Below are positions 33,735 to 41,516 of a stretch of 64,000 nucleotides of DNA, in pieces. Numbering within the stretch: position 1 is the first letter of the stretch; every line of letters begins with the position of its first letter. The DNA is from Pseudomonas tolaasii NCPPB 2192 (GTDB lineage: Bacteria > Pseudomonadota > Gammaproteobacteria > Pseudomonadales > Pseudomonadaceae), in NCBI RefSeq assembly GCF_002813445.1, contig NZ_PHHD01000001.1:5642001-5706000 (forward strand), read 5' to 3'. Under the pieces are notes generated by a model. The model did no database searches and was not told where the DNA came from. It saw only the letters and a list, made by a program, of their open reading frames with translations. Position numbers and translations under genes: made by a program.

Positions 33735-34424
33735 ATGTCCCGACCGACCGATTTCCCCGGCAACCCGTCCACGCTGGTTGCCCCGACCAAAAGCGCAGCG
33801 CAGCTGCGTGAGCTGGCTTATGCGCAAATCAAGCAACGCATCATCAGTTGTGAATTCCGCCCTGGCGATGCCATCAATGAAGCGCAATTGACCGCCGCGC
33901 TGGGCATTGGCCGTACCCCTATTCATCAGGCGCTGCACCGCCTGGAAGTGGAAGGCATGGTCACCATCATGCCGCGCAAGGGCGTGATGGTGACCGCCCT
34001 GTCACTCAACGACGTGCTCGACATGATCGAAGTGCGCGTAAGCAACGAACAGCTGTGCGTCAAGCTCGCCGTGGAGCGCGCCAAGGACGCCGACATCCAG
34101 GCCATGCGCGACATCCTCGAGCAAACCCCGGCCTTGCTGGCCAACCATGACGTGGCCGGGCTGATGGCGCTGGACCTGCAGTTTCACATGTCGATTTCGG
34201 CCGCGGCCCACAACCGCGTACTGGCCGAACTGCTGCGCAACCTGCACGAAAAGCAGGCGCGTTTCTGGTACCTGACCCTGTCGGAAAACCACCACAGCGA
34301 ACGCATCTACGAGGAACACCTGCAAATTCTTGAAGCGGTGGAACAGCGCGACGGCGCCGCTGCCATCGCCGCCATTCACCACCACATTGACGATTTCCGC
34401 CGCGCCATCATGCGCACGCTTTGA
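33735..34424 (+). CDS. GntR-family transcriptional regulator (FCD type)
   Basis: A 229-residue regulator with an N-terminal winged helix (LAYAQIKQRIISCEFRPGDAINEAQLTAALGIGRTPIHQALHRLEVEGMVTIMPRKGVMV) and an all-helical FCD domain (DLQFHMSISAAAHNRVLAELLRNLHEKQARFWYL) that binds small acids in this family. It probably controls itself and the three genes after it by binding the palindrome at 33695-33724. It sits 22 bp before the DUF2848 gene, so it is likely in the same operon. Confidence 0.93.
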   Translation: MSRPTDFPGNPSTLVAPTKSAAQLRELAYAQIKQRIISCEFRPGDAINEAQLTAALGIGRTPIHQALHRLEVEGMVTIMPRKGVMVTALSLNDVLDMIEVRVSNEQLCVKLAVERAKDADIQAMRDILEQTPALLANHDVAGLMALDLQFHMSISAAAHNRVLAELLRNLHEKQARFWYLTLSENHHSERIYEEHLQILEAVEQRDGAAAIAAIHHHIDDFRRAIMRTL

Positions 34425-34446
34425 TCACTTACTGCGAGAGCACTTC

Positions 34447-35124
34447 ATGACTCAAATGACTTTCCACGTCGTCGGCCAGGGCGACCATCAAGCCAGCATC
34501 AAGCACCTGATCATCGCGGGCTGGGCCGGGCGCAACACCGAAGCGGTGGAACACCACATTGCCGAACTCGAAGCGCTGGGCGTGCGCCGCCCCACGCAGG
34601 TGCCGTGCTTCTACCGTGTGTCAGCCAGCCTGTTGAACAGCGCCGAGAGCATTCAGGTGCCGGGCAAGGACTCTTCCGGCGAAACCGAATTCGTGTTGAT
34701 TCCCAGCGAACAGGGCCTGCTGATCGGCCTGGGCTCGGACCACACCGACCGCAAGGTCGAAAGCTATGACGTGACCGTCTCCAAGCAGATGTGCGACAAA
34801 CCCATTGCCCAACAGGTGTGGCGCTACGCCGAAGTCCAAGAGCATTGGGACCACCTGGTCATGCGCACCTGGCGTGTACGCGATGGCGTGCGGGCGCTGT
34901 ATCAGCAAGGCCCGGTAACCAACCTGCTGGCGCCGGAAACCCTGCTGGGCAAACTCAACAGCGACGCCGCCTTGCCTGCCGACACCGCGATGTTTTGCGG
35001 CACCCAGTCGGTGATCGGCGAGCTGGGGTATGGTGAAGCCTTTGAAATGGAACTGTTCGACCCTGTCCTCAACCGCAGCCTGCGCCACCAGTACGGTGTC
35101 GAGCCGCTGCCTGTCGCCGAGTGA
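34447..35124 (+). CDS. DUF2848-family protein
   Basis: A 225-residue soluble protein of the DUF2848 family, thought to be related to the fumarylacetoacetate hydrolase fold. Visible segments include RRPTQVPCFYRVSASLLNSAESIQVPGKDSSGETEFVLI, GLGSDHTDRKVESYDVTVSKQMCDKPIAQQVW and MFCGTQSVIGELGYGEAFEMELFDP. No catalytic assignment is established. It is encoded between a GntR regulator and an amidase, overlapping the amidase region, so it probably acts on the amidase product or substrate in a catabolic pathway. Confidence 0.87.
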   Translation: MTQMTFHVVGQGDHQASIKHLIIAGWAGRNTEAVEHHIAELEALGVRRPTQVPCFYRVSASLLNSAESIQVPGKDSSGETEFVLIPSEQGLLIGLGSDHTDRKVESYDVTVSKQMCDKPIAQQVWRYAEVQEHWDHLVMRTWRVRDGVRALYQQGPVTNLLAPETLLGKLNSDAALPADTAMFCGTQSVIGELGYGEAFEMELFDPVLNRSLRHQYGVEPLPVAE

Positions 35125-35129
35125 AGCCG

Positions 35130-36470
35130 ATGACCACGATTGCAGCATTCGCCCAGGCACTTGCCGAGGGCCGCACCACCAGTGAAGCCTTGGTCAGCGA
35201 CGCGTTGACCCGCATCGAAGCGCACCGCGCGGCGGGAGGCGTGGCGTATATCAGCGTTGACGCACACAGCGCCATGCAGGCGGCGCGGGCCAGCGACCTG
35301 GCGCGCGCATCCGGCTACGTGCCGTCGGCACTGGCCGGTTTGCCGGTGTCCATCAAGGATTTGTTCGACGTGACCGGGCAAGTCACCGCCGCCGGCTCAC
35401 GCTTGCTCGCCGACGCTCCGCCGGCCAGCCGCGACGCCGTGGTGGTCGAACGACTGCGGGCCGCCGGTGCGATCCTGCTGGGGCGCACCAATATGAGCGA
35501 GTTCGCCTTTTCCGGGCTGGGGTTCAACCCGCATTACGGCACGCCGCTCACGCCTCTCGCCGACGGGCGTGTTGCCGGGGGCTCCAGTTCCGGCGCCGCC
35601 GTGAGCGTGGCGCTGGGCATGGCGGTGGCTGGCCTGGGCACCGACACGGGCGGCTCGATCCGCATCCCCGCCGCCTTCTGCAACCTCACCGGTTTCAAGC
35701 CCAGCGCCAGCCGCGTGCCGATGGCGGGCACCTTCCCCCTCGCCGAAAGCCTGGACTCGGTGTGTGCCCTGACTCAGAGCGTCGCCGACTGCATCCTGCT
35801 CGACCAGATTCTCAGCGGCGAGCCGTTGCAAACCCGCGCCGCGCCGCTGGCCGGGCTGCGCCTGGCGGTCACCCGCGACGTGGTGCTGGACCAACTGGAC
35901 GCCACCGTCACCGCGGCATTCGAGCGCAGCCTCGACCTGCTGACCCAGGCGGGCGCGACGGTAAGCTGGTTCGACTTCCCCGAGCTGCATGAACTGCGGC
36001 ACATCAATGCCGCCGGCGGGATAACCGCCGCCGAAGCCTGGTACGGCCACCGCCAGTGGCTGGACGGCGACCGCGCCGACGCCTACGACCCGCGCGTCGC
36101 CCAACGTATACGCCGGGGCGCCGCCATTAGTGCCGCCGACTACCTGGACATTCGCAACGAACGCCAACGCTTGATCGACGTGGCGCGCGAACGCCTGGGC
36201 AACGCCGATGCCTGGTTGCTGCCGAGTGTCGCGGTGGTGCCACCCCGGCTCGCCGACCTCGCCGACGACGCGGCGTTCTTCGCCACCAATGCCTTGGTGC
36301 TGCGTAATACCAGCGTGATCAATTTTCTGGATGGCTGCGCCCTCAGCCTGCCGTGCCAGCGTGGCGACGAGTTGCCGGTAGGCCTGTCAATCGCCGGCCT
36401 GCATGGCCAGGACGCCCGCGTGCTGCAAGTGTCCCGTTCGATCGAGGCGCTGCTGCGAGAGAGCAGCTGA
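35130..36470 (+). CDS. Amidase (amidase-signature family)
   Basis: A 446-residue hydrolase with the Ser-cisSer-Lys triad: Lys in LPVSIKDLFDV, the Ser-rich loop GGSSSGAAVSVALGMAVAGLGTDTGGSIRIPAAFCNLTGFKPS containing the cis-Ser and nucleophile Ser. It cleaves a carboxamide, but the substrate is unknown. An in-frame GTG at 35121 overlaps the DUF2848 stop (GTGA); the ATG at 35130 gives the more usual N-terminus. Cotranscription with DUF2848 and a downstream MFS carrier suggests an uptake-and-hydrolysis pathway for an amide compound. Confidence 0.92.
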   Translation: MTTIAAFAQALAEGRTTSEALVSDALTRIEAHRAAGGVAYISVDAHSAMQAARASDLARASGYVPSALAGLPVSIKDLFDVTGQVTAAGSRLLADAPPASRDAVVVERLRAAGAILLGRTNMSEFAFSGLGFNPHYGTPLTPLADGRVAGGSSSGAAVSVALGMAVAGLGTDTGGSIRIPAAFCNLTGFKPSASRVPMAGTFPLAESLDSVCALTQSVADCILLDQILSGEPLQTRAAPLAGLRLAVTRDVVLDQLDATVTAAFERSLDLLTQAGATVSWFDFPELHELRHINAAGGITAAEAWYGHRQWLDGDRADAYDPRVAQRIRRGAAISAADYLDIRNERQRLIDVARERLGNADAWLLPSVAVVPPRLADLADDAAFFATNALVLRNTSVINFLDGCALSLPCQRGDELPVGLSIAGLHGQDARVLQVSRSIEALLRESS

Positions 36471-36621
36471 CGCACGGCCGTTGAGCCCGGAGCAGGTCCG
36501 CACTGCCCCTGGGCTCAACAATTTTCCCTTGCAAAAAATTCCACGGCGGCCGCCCGTGCGCCCGCACTCGCCTGCCAATCGGCTTGCGCAGCCACTGTGC
36601 AATACATTGACGAGACCTCTT

Positions 36622-37962
36622 ATGAACCCGAGCAACGCAACCTCACCTACAGCACTGGACCACGCGCCGATCACCGACGAAGTGGCGGTGGTGTATCGCA
36701 AGATCGCCTGGCGCTTGCTGCCGTTCCTGGTGTTTCTGTTTGTATTGGCCTGGATCGACCGGGTCAACGTCGGCTTTGCCAAACTGGCGATGCTGCAAGA
36801 CCTGGGTTTCAGCGAGGCGGTGTATGGCCTGGGCGCCGGGATTTTCTTCATCGGCTACTTCATTTTCGAAGTGCCGAGCAACTTGCTGCTGGAGAAAATC
36901 GGCGCACGGCGCACACTGGCGCGCATCACCATCATGTGGGGCCTGACCTCGATTGCCATGGCGTATGTCGAAAGCGCCTGGTCGTTCTATGTATTGCGTT
37001 TTCTGTTGGGGGCGTTCGAGGCGGGCTTTTTCCCCGGCGTGGTGCTGTACCTGACCTACTGGTTCCCTGCTGCGCAGCGCGCCAGGATCAATGGCATGTT
37101 CATGACCTCCTTCGCCATTGCCGGCGTGGTCGGCGGCCCGCTGGCCGGGTTTATCATGAGCCACATGGTTGGCGTCGGCAGCCTGGCCAACTGGCAATGG
37201 CTGTTTATCCTCGAAGGCATTCCGTCGGTGATCGCAGGTGTTCTGGTGCTGCGTTATCTGCCGGAAAAACCCGCCAACGCCCAATGGCTGAGCGCGGCAC
37301 AACGCAAGATGGTCAGCGATACCATCGCCCGCGAAGACCAGGCGCCCGGCAAGCACAGCAACCTGCGCGCGCTGATTCGTTTTCCCAAGTTGTGGTTGTG
37401 CGCGTTGGTGTATTTCTGCCTGGTGAGCGGCAACGCCACCATTGCGTTCTGGACGCCTTCGGTCATCAAGGCGCTCGGTGTGGATGACACCATGCGCATC
37501 GGCCTGCTGTCGTCGATCCCGTTTATTCTGGGCACCGCAGCGATGCTGTGGAACGGCTTTCACTCCGACAAAAGCGGTGAGCGCCGCGTGCACTGCGCCA
37601 TGGCCGCACTGCTGGCCGGGCTGGGGTTGATCGGCACGGGGTTGTTCATCGGCAACGCGGTGCTGGCGTTGATCGCCCTGACCATTGCGGCCATGGGCAT
37701 CCTTGCCGCGTTCCCGGTGTTCTGGTCGATTCCAGGCGCCTTCCTCGCCGGCACCGCTGCCGCCGGGGGCATCGCCCTGATCAATTGCATTGGCAATCTG
37801 GCCGGGTTTGCGGCGCCTTACATGATCGGCTGGCTCAAAACCCTGACCGGCAGCCTGGCCGCCGGCCTGTATCTGGTCGCCGCCTTTGAACTGCTCGCAG
37901 CCGTGTTGCTGCTGGTGGTGTTCAAAGGGATTCGTGTGGTGCGAAATAACGCCCCGGTGTGA
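36622..37962 (+). CDS. MFS transporter (anion:cation symporter type)
   Basis: A 446-residue inner-membrane carrier with twelve predicted helices. The ACS-family pattern is clear: WIDRVNVGFAKLAM in helix 1, FEVPSNLLLEKIGARRTLARI in the 2-3 loop, and RFLLGAFEAGFFPGVVLYLTYWFP in helix 4. It likely imports an organic acid or amide for the amidase upstream. The start at 36622 follows a 151-bp gap after the amidase. Its last 41 bp overlap the 3' end of a convergent AraC gene. Confidence 0.92.
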   Translation: MNPSNATSPTALDHAPITDEVAVVYRKIAWRLLPFLVFLFVLAWIDRVNVGFAKLAMLQDLGFSEAVYGLGAGIFFIGYFIFEVPSNLLLEKIGARRTLARITIMWGLTSIAMAYVESAWSFYVLRFLLGAFEAGFFPGVVLYLTYWFPAAQRARINGMFMTSFAIAGVVGGPLAGFIMSHMVGVGSLANWQWLFILEGIPSVIAGVLVLRYLPEKPANAQWLSAAQRKMVSDTIAREDQAPGKHSNLRALIRFPKLWLCALVYFCLVSGNATIAFWTPSVIKALGVDDTMRIGLLSSIPFILGTAAMLWNGFHSDKSGERRVHCAMAALLAGLGLIGTGLFIGNAVLALIALTIAAMGILAAFPVFWSIPGAFLAGTAAAGGIALINCIGNLAGFAAPYMIGWLKTLTGSLAAGLYLVAAFELLAAVLLLVVFKGIRVVRNNAPV

Positions 37963-38707
37963 CGCCGAAGGTGCGGCGAAACAGGGCGATAAACGCACTG
38001 ACATTGTCGTACCCCAGCTCCAGGGCAACGCGAGTGACCGGCGTGCCGGCGGCCAGCCGCTCCAGCGCGCGCAGCAGTCGCACACGCTGGCGCCAATCGG
38101 TGAAACTGAAACCGGTCTCCTGCACAAAACGCCGCGTCAGCGTACGCGGCGCCATCCCTGCCCAGGCCGCCCATTCCCCCAAACGGCGCTCATCATCGGG
38201 GCGATCCGCCAAGGCCTGGGCGATTCGGCGCAAACGCGCCTCCTGCGGCATCGGCAAACCCAGGGTGGCGCGGGGCAATGTGCGAATCTCATCCACCAAC
38301 ACAGCGGCCAACCGTGCTTGCGCAGCGTCCCACGCCACCTCCCCCCAACCCGCCGCGCGCAAAACCACTTCGCGTAAAAGCCCCGAGACCGTCAGGACGC
38401 AAGGCTCAACAGGCATGTCGGCACACGCGTGCGCCACCACATACACACTCCAGCCGGAAAACGGCCCGTGGGAACGCACCCCATGGAAACCCCCCGGCGG
38501 AATCCACACGGCATGGGTGGCGGGCACAACCCACTGGCTATCGCCGGCATCGACTGACAACAGCCCCTGGGTCGCCCCCAATAATTGTCCCCGCTCATGA
38601 CTGTGACGCTCGGTGACACGCGGTTCGAGGCCCCCGCGCATCACGGCGACAATCGAAGGACCATCGGTTGAAGATGCAGTGCAAAGCGGGATCATTGTTG
38701 AGGGCAT
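37922..38707 (-). CDS. AraC-family transcriptional regulator
   Basis: A 261-residue regulator with an N-terminal cupin-like sensor (HSHERGQLLGATQGLLSVDAGDSQWVVPATHAVWIPPGGFHGVRSHG) and two C-terminal HTH motifs (LGEWAAWAGMAPRTLTRRFVQETGFSFTDWRQRVRLLRAL and VTRVALELGYDNVSAFIALFRRTFGVTPGRYF). The ATG at 38707 has GAGG 6 bp before it. It overlaps the MFS gene tail-to-tail by 41 bp. This branch of AraC proteins often controls an adjacent exporter; whether it acts on the MFS gene is unknown. Confidence 0.88.
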   Translation of the reverse strand: MPSTMIPLCTASSTDGPSIVAVMRGGLEPRVTERHSHERGQLLGATQGLLSVDAGDSQWVVPATHAVWIPPGGFHGVRSHGPFSGWSVYVVAHACADMPVEPCVLTVSGLLREVVLRAAGWGEVAWDAAQARLAAVLVDEIRTLPRATLGLPMPQEARLRRIAQALADRPDDERRLGEWAAWAGMAPRTLTRRFVQETGFSFTDWRQRVRLLRALERLAAGTPVTRVALELGYDNVSAFIALFRRTFGVTPGRYFAPHESL

Positions 38708-38805
38708 GCGTGGCCTCATCGAACTATAGAATGTCCTCGATAGCGTACCAAGGCCAGTTTGTCGCGCCTATAGTCGGTGCTCCCTCACTGACTGGAGTCA
38801 ACATC

Positions 38806-39057
38806 ATGCGTCCCGAAGACTTGCTGCCCGATGACCAAAACCAGACCACACGCGATGGCGTCGTGATTCGCAAAGGCAGCGTGGGCGCCTTTCTGCTCAA
38901 TGCCCAAGCCTGGTGCGACCCACAGACCGACGCGGCGCAACGCGAGATTGCCGAGAAAGACCTGCTGGCACTGCTGCCGGCGTTGCGGGCATTGGGGCTG
39001 TTCGACGTGTTTTCGATTCGGGATGCGGGGTTGCAGCGGCTGGTGGATGCGCATTGA
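38806..39057 (+). CDS. Small conserved hypothetical protein
   Basis: An 83-residue soluble protein (MRPEDLLPDDQNQTTRDGVVIRKGSVGAFLLNAQAW ...), helical, ending GLFDVFSIRDAGLQRLVDAH. GGAG lies about 7 bp upstream of the ATG. It looks like a family I have seen beside regulators, but I cannot name a function. It is divergent from the AraC gene. Its presumed terminator at 39087-39220 is split by a MITE. Confidence 0.7.
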   Translation: MRPEDLLPDDQNQTTRDGVVIRKGSVGAFLLNAQAWCDPQTDAAQREIAEKDLLALLPALRALGLFDVFSIRDAGLQRLVDAH

Positions 39058-39101
39058 GCGCAGAACACGTTTGGCAGACCAAAAAAGCCACTCATTGGAG
39101 T

Positions 39102-39206
39102 TAATGCCGATCAGTCAAGAACTGGAAAGAGAAAAAAGTAACCTGTGGCGAGGGAGCTTGTTCCCTCGCCACAGGTACAGCGTTCGCTCTTGACTGATCG
39201 GCATTA
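39102..39206. mobile_element. 105-bp IS4-type MITE
   Basis: The ends are TAATGCCGATCAGTCAAGA and its exact inverse (19 bp), close to my memory of the IS4 terminal repeat. The flanks are CTCATTGGAGT (39091-39101) and CTCACTGGAGT (39207-39217), an 11-bp duplication with one mismatch, the size expected of IS4-family elements. The interior holds no gene but a palindrome ACCTGTGGCGAGGGA-N6-TCCCTCGCCACAGGT (39141-39176) of REP type. With one duplication removed, the target reads GCCACTC-ACTG-GAGTGGC with A and T tracts, a bidirectional terminator. Confidence 0.75.
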
Positions 39207-39237
39207 CTCACTGGAGTGGCTGTTTTCTTTGTGCCTG

Positions 39238-39420
39238 TTATCGGTTGATGTTACCGCCGGCAACCCGCAACAAGTCATCGGCCATCGCTTGAATGAGGTT
39301 CTCTTTCCAGAGCTTTTTAAGCCATCGCGCGGGAATGCCCCCCACACCATAGTGAGCACCGGCCATTCCAGTGACGGGGGCAAATGAGCCACGGCGCACG
39401 TATGAATCCAAAGCAGCACC
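39238..39420 (-). pseudogene. ADP-ribosylglycohydrolase C-terminal fragment
   Basis: Sixty codons remain: a GMAGAHYGVGGIPARWLKKLW segment, typical of the last helices of ADP-ribosylglycohydrolases, followed by KENLIQAMADDLLRVAGG and a stop. Directly upstream is a TAA, and the metal-binding Asp residues of the family's earlier motifs are absent. It is a remnant of a gene reading toward the MITE. Confidence 0.55.
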
Positions 39421-39445
39421 TTACTTTGTTCGCAATGGCACGCGA

Positions 39446-40009
39446 TCAATCCGAAATATCAGTCACCGCGATGGTCTGGTCGTCAGGCGTGTGCGCACAG
39501 CCCTTTTTCTCCCGACGATCGTTGATCCACCCGCCCACCTGTGCCGCGAATTCAGGCGGGGATTTGCGCCCGACCTTGCGCGCGAGGTCGAGGATGGTTT
39601 GTTGGGACAGTGCGTCTTCCATGCGTTTTTGCGCCGTCATCATGGCGGCATGGACTGAACAGTGGCCGTCCATCGCCCACGCCGGTGGCTCACCCTCAAA
39701 CAGCGCGCAACGCCCGCGAATCTCGCGGCAATTGAAGATGAGCTTGTGGCCGTCAATTGCGTTGACGATATCGAGCAGGCTGATTTCATCAGACGGCCTC
39801 GACAGCTTGAAGCCGCCGCGCACGCCTTCGGTGGCCACGACCAGTTTGGCCTTGGCCAGCTTGGTGAAAATCTTCCCGAGGTAATCCAGCGGCACGCCTT
39901 GCAGTTCTGCCAGGTCGCGCACGCTGGCCTCTCGACTTTCGCCGCCATCCCCTACCAAAAAAATCAGGCAATGAATGCCGTACTCAACGCCCGCGCTGTA
40001 AAGAGACAT
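39446..40009 (-). CDS. Rrf2-family regulator with three Cys
   Basis: A 187-residue winged-helix regulator (MSLYSAGVEYGIHCLIFLVG ... LAELQGVPLDYLGKIFTKLAKAKLV...VRGGFKLSRP). Three Cys residues in the cluster-binding position (FNCREIRGRCALFEGEPPAWAMDGHC) have spacing Cx6Cx15C, unlike the tighter spacing of IscR or NsrR. It may bind an Fe-S cluster or sense redox by thiols. GGAG lies just before the ATG at 40009. It is divergent from an NDH-2-like flavoprotein, with an inverted repeat between them. Confidence 0.9.
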   Translation of the reverse strand: MSLYSAGVEYGIHCLIFLVGDGGESREASVRDLAELQGVPLDYLGKIFTKLAKAKLVVATEGVRGGFKLSRPSDEISLLDIVNAIDGHKLIFNCREIRGRCALFEGEPPAWAMDGHCSVHAAMMTAQKRMEDALSQQTILDLARKVGRKSPPEFAAQVGGWINDRREKKGCAHTPDDQTIAVTDISD

Positions 40010-40026
40010 GCCGATCTCCGACTTAA

Positions 40027-40043
40027 TTAGTCGCACAAACTAA
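40027..40043. promoter_or_regulatory. Inverted repeat, probable Rrf2 operator
   Basis: TTAGT-CGCACAA-ACTAA lies 17 bp upstream of the Rrf2 start. Short A/T-rich inverted repeats at such spacing are usual for this family. The divergent flavoprotein gene is about 215 bp away. Confidence 0.5.
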
Positions 40044-40258
40044 CAGAAAACCGTGGAGCAAGCCAGTTCGAAACGCGCTGAATCATCGCCATTCAGCCAC
40101 TCCAAACCCAAGCCACAGGCGCCAATCGACAAGGCTTTGGCAGACTTTTACCGCGCGCCGCGTGCGCAGCCTCATAAAAAATCACCTTGCGCCTTACAAC
40201 TACGACAAATATAGTCGCCGTTATTCACTTACCCATCACCTCACCCCAAGGTAAAAAC

Positions 40259-41461
40259 ATGAAGCAGCACATTCTGATTATCGGCGCGGGTTTCGGCGGC
40301 CTGTGGACCGCGCTGAGCGCGACGCGCCTGTTCAACATTCATGAGCACAACGACGTCGAAGTGACCGTCTTGGCACCGCAGGCCGAGCTGCGCATCCGCC
40401 CGCGCTTTTACGAGCCGGATGCCCACCAACTGTTCGCGCCGCTTGGCGAGTTGTTTGACGAGGTAGGCGTGACCTTCATCAAGGGCGCGGCAGAAACCAT
40501 CGACGCGGCACAAAAAAATGTCGCCTACCTCGATGCCTCCGGCAACCGGCAGGTGCTCAACTACGACAAGCTGGTGTTGGCCACCGGCAGCCGGCTCGCC
40601 ATGCCCGGCACACCCGGTGTGGCGCAGCACGCTTTTGACGTGGACCAGATCGAGCAAGCCGTGCGCCTGGAGAACCACCTCAAAGCCCTGGCAGACCGTC
40701 CCTACAGCAAAGGCCGCAACACCGTGGTGGTGGCCGGCGGCGGCTTCACCGGCATTGAAACGGCAACGGAAATGCCCGCACGCCTGCGCGCCATCCTGGG
40801 TGAAAGCGCGGATGTCGACGTGATCATCGTCGACCGCGGCGAAGCCATCGGTGCATCAATGGGCGCCGAAATCGGCCGGTCGATTGCCGAAGCGAGTGAG
40901 GAATTGGGCGTGAAGTGGCAGTTGAAAGCGTCGGTGGTCGCTGTCGATGAAAACGGCGTTACCCTGGACAATGGCCAACATATCGAAGCCAGCACCGTGA
41001 TCTGGACCACCGGCGTGCGCGCCAGCTCGCTGACTGAACAGATTCCGGGGGAGCGTGATGCGCTCGGCCGGCTGCATGTGGATGGGAACCTGAAAGTCAT
41101 CGGCCAGCCAGATATTTTCGCCACCGGCGACGTGGCGTACGCCGCCACCGATGCGCTGGGCAACCACGCGTTGATGACTTGCCAGCACGCCATCATGCTC
41201 GGCCGTTACGCCGGCAATAACGTCGCCGCGCAGGTTCTGGGGGTGGATCCGACGCCCTACAGCCAGCCCAAATACGTGACGTGCCTGGACCTGGGCTGTT
41301 GGGGCGCGGTGTACACCGAAGGCTGGGATCGTCAGGTCAAGTTGACGCGCCAGGACGGCAAATCGCTTAAAACCCAAATCAATACCGTGTGGATCTACCC
41401 ACCGGCCGCCAACCGTGAAGCGGCGTGGGCGGCGGCGGATCCCTTGATCCCGATTGCCTGA
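40259..41461 (+). CDS. NAD(P)/FAD-dependent oxidoreductase (NDH-2-like)
   Basis: A 400-residue flavoprotein of the two-dinucleotide-binding type. The FAD site is ILIIGAGFGGLWTAL, the NAD(P) site VVVAGGGFTGIETATEM, and the second FAD motif is DIFATGDVAYA. It resembles type II NADH dehydrogenases, but the membrane-anchoring C-terminus is short, so it may be a soluble quinone or other reductase. The divergent Rrf2 regulator suggests redox- or electrophile-dependent expression. Confidence 0.9.
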   Translation: MKQHILIIGAGFGGLWTALSATRLFNIHEHNDVEVTVLAPQAELRIRPRFYEPDAHQLFAPLGELFDEVGVTFIKGAAETIDAAQKNVAYLDASGNRQVLNYDKLVLATGSRLAMPGTPGVAQHAFDVDQIEQAVRLENHLKALADRPYSKGRNTVVVAGGGFTGIETATEMPARLRAILGESADVDVIIVDRGEAIGASMGAEIGRSIAEASEELGVKWQLKASVVAVDENGVTLDNGQHIEASTVIWTTGVRASSLTEQIPGERDALGRLHVDGNLKVIGQPDIFATGDVAYAATDALGNHALMTCQHAIMLGRYAGNNVAAQVLGVDPTPYSQPKYVTCLDLGCWGAVYTEGWDRQVKLTRQDGKSLKTQINTVWIYPPAANREAAWAAADPLIPIA

Positions 41462-41516
41462 CAGACCTTGCAGGATTGAGGCGACCGATACAGGTGGCTG
41501 CCGATGCCGGGCACCC

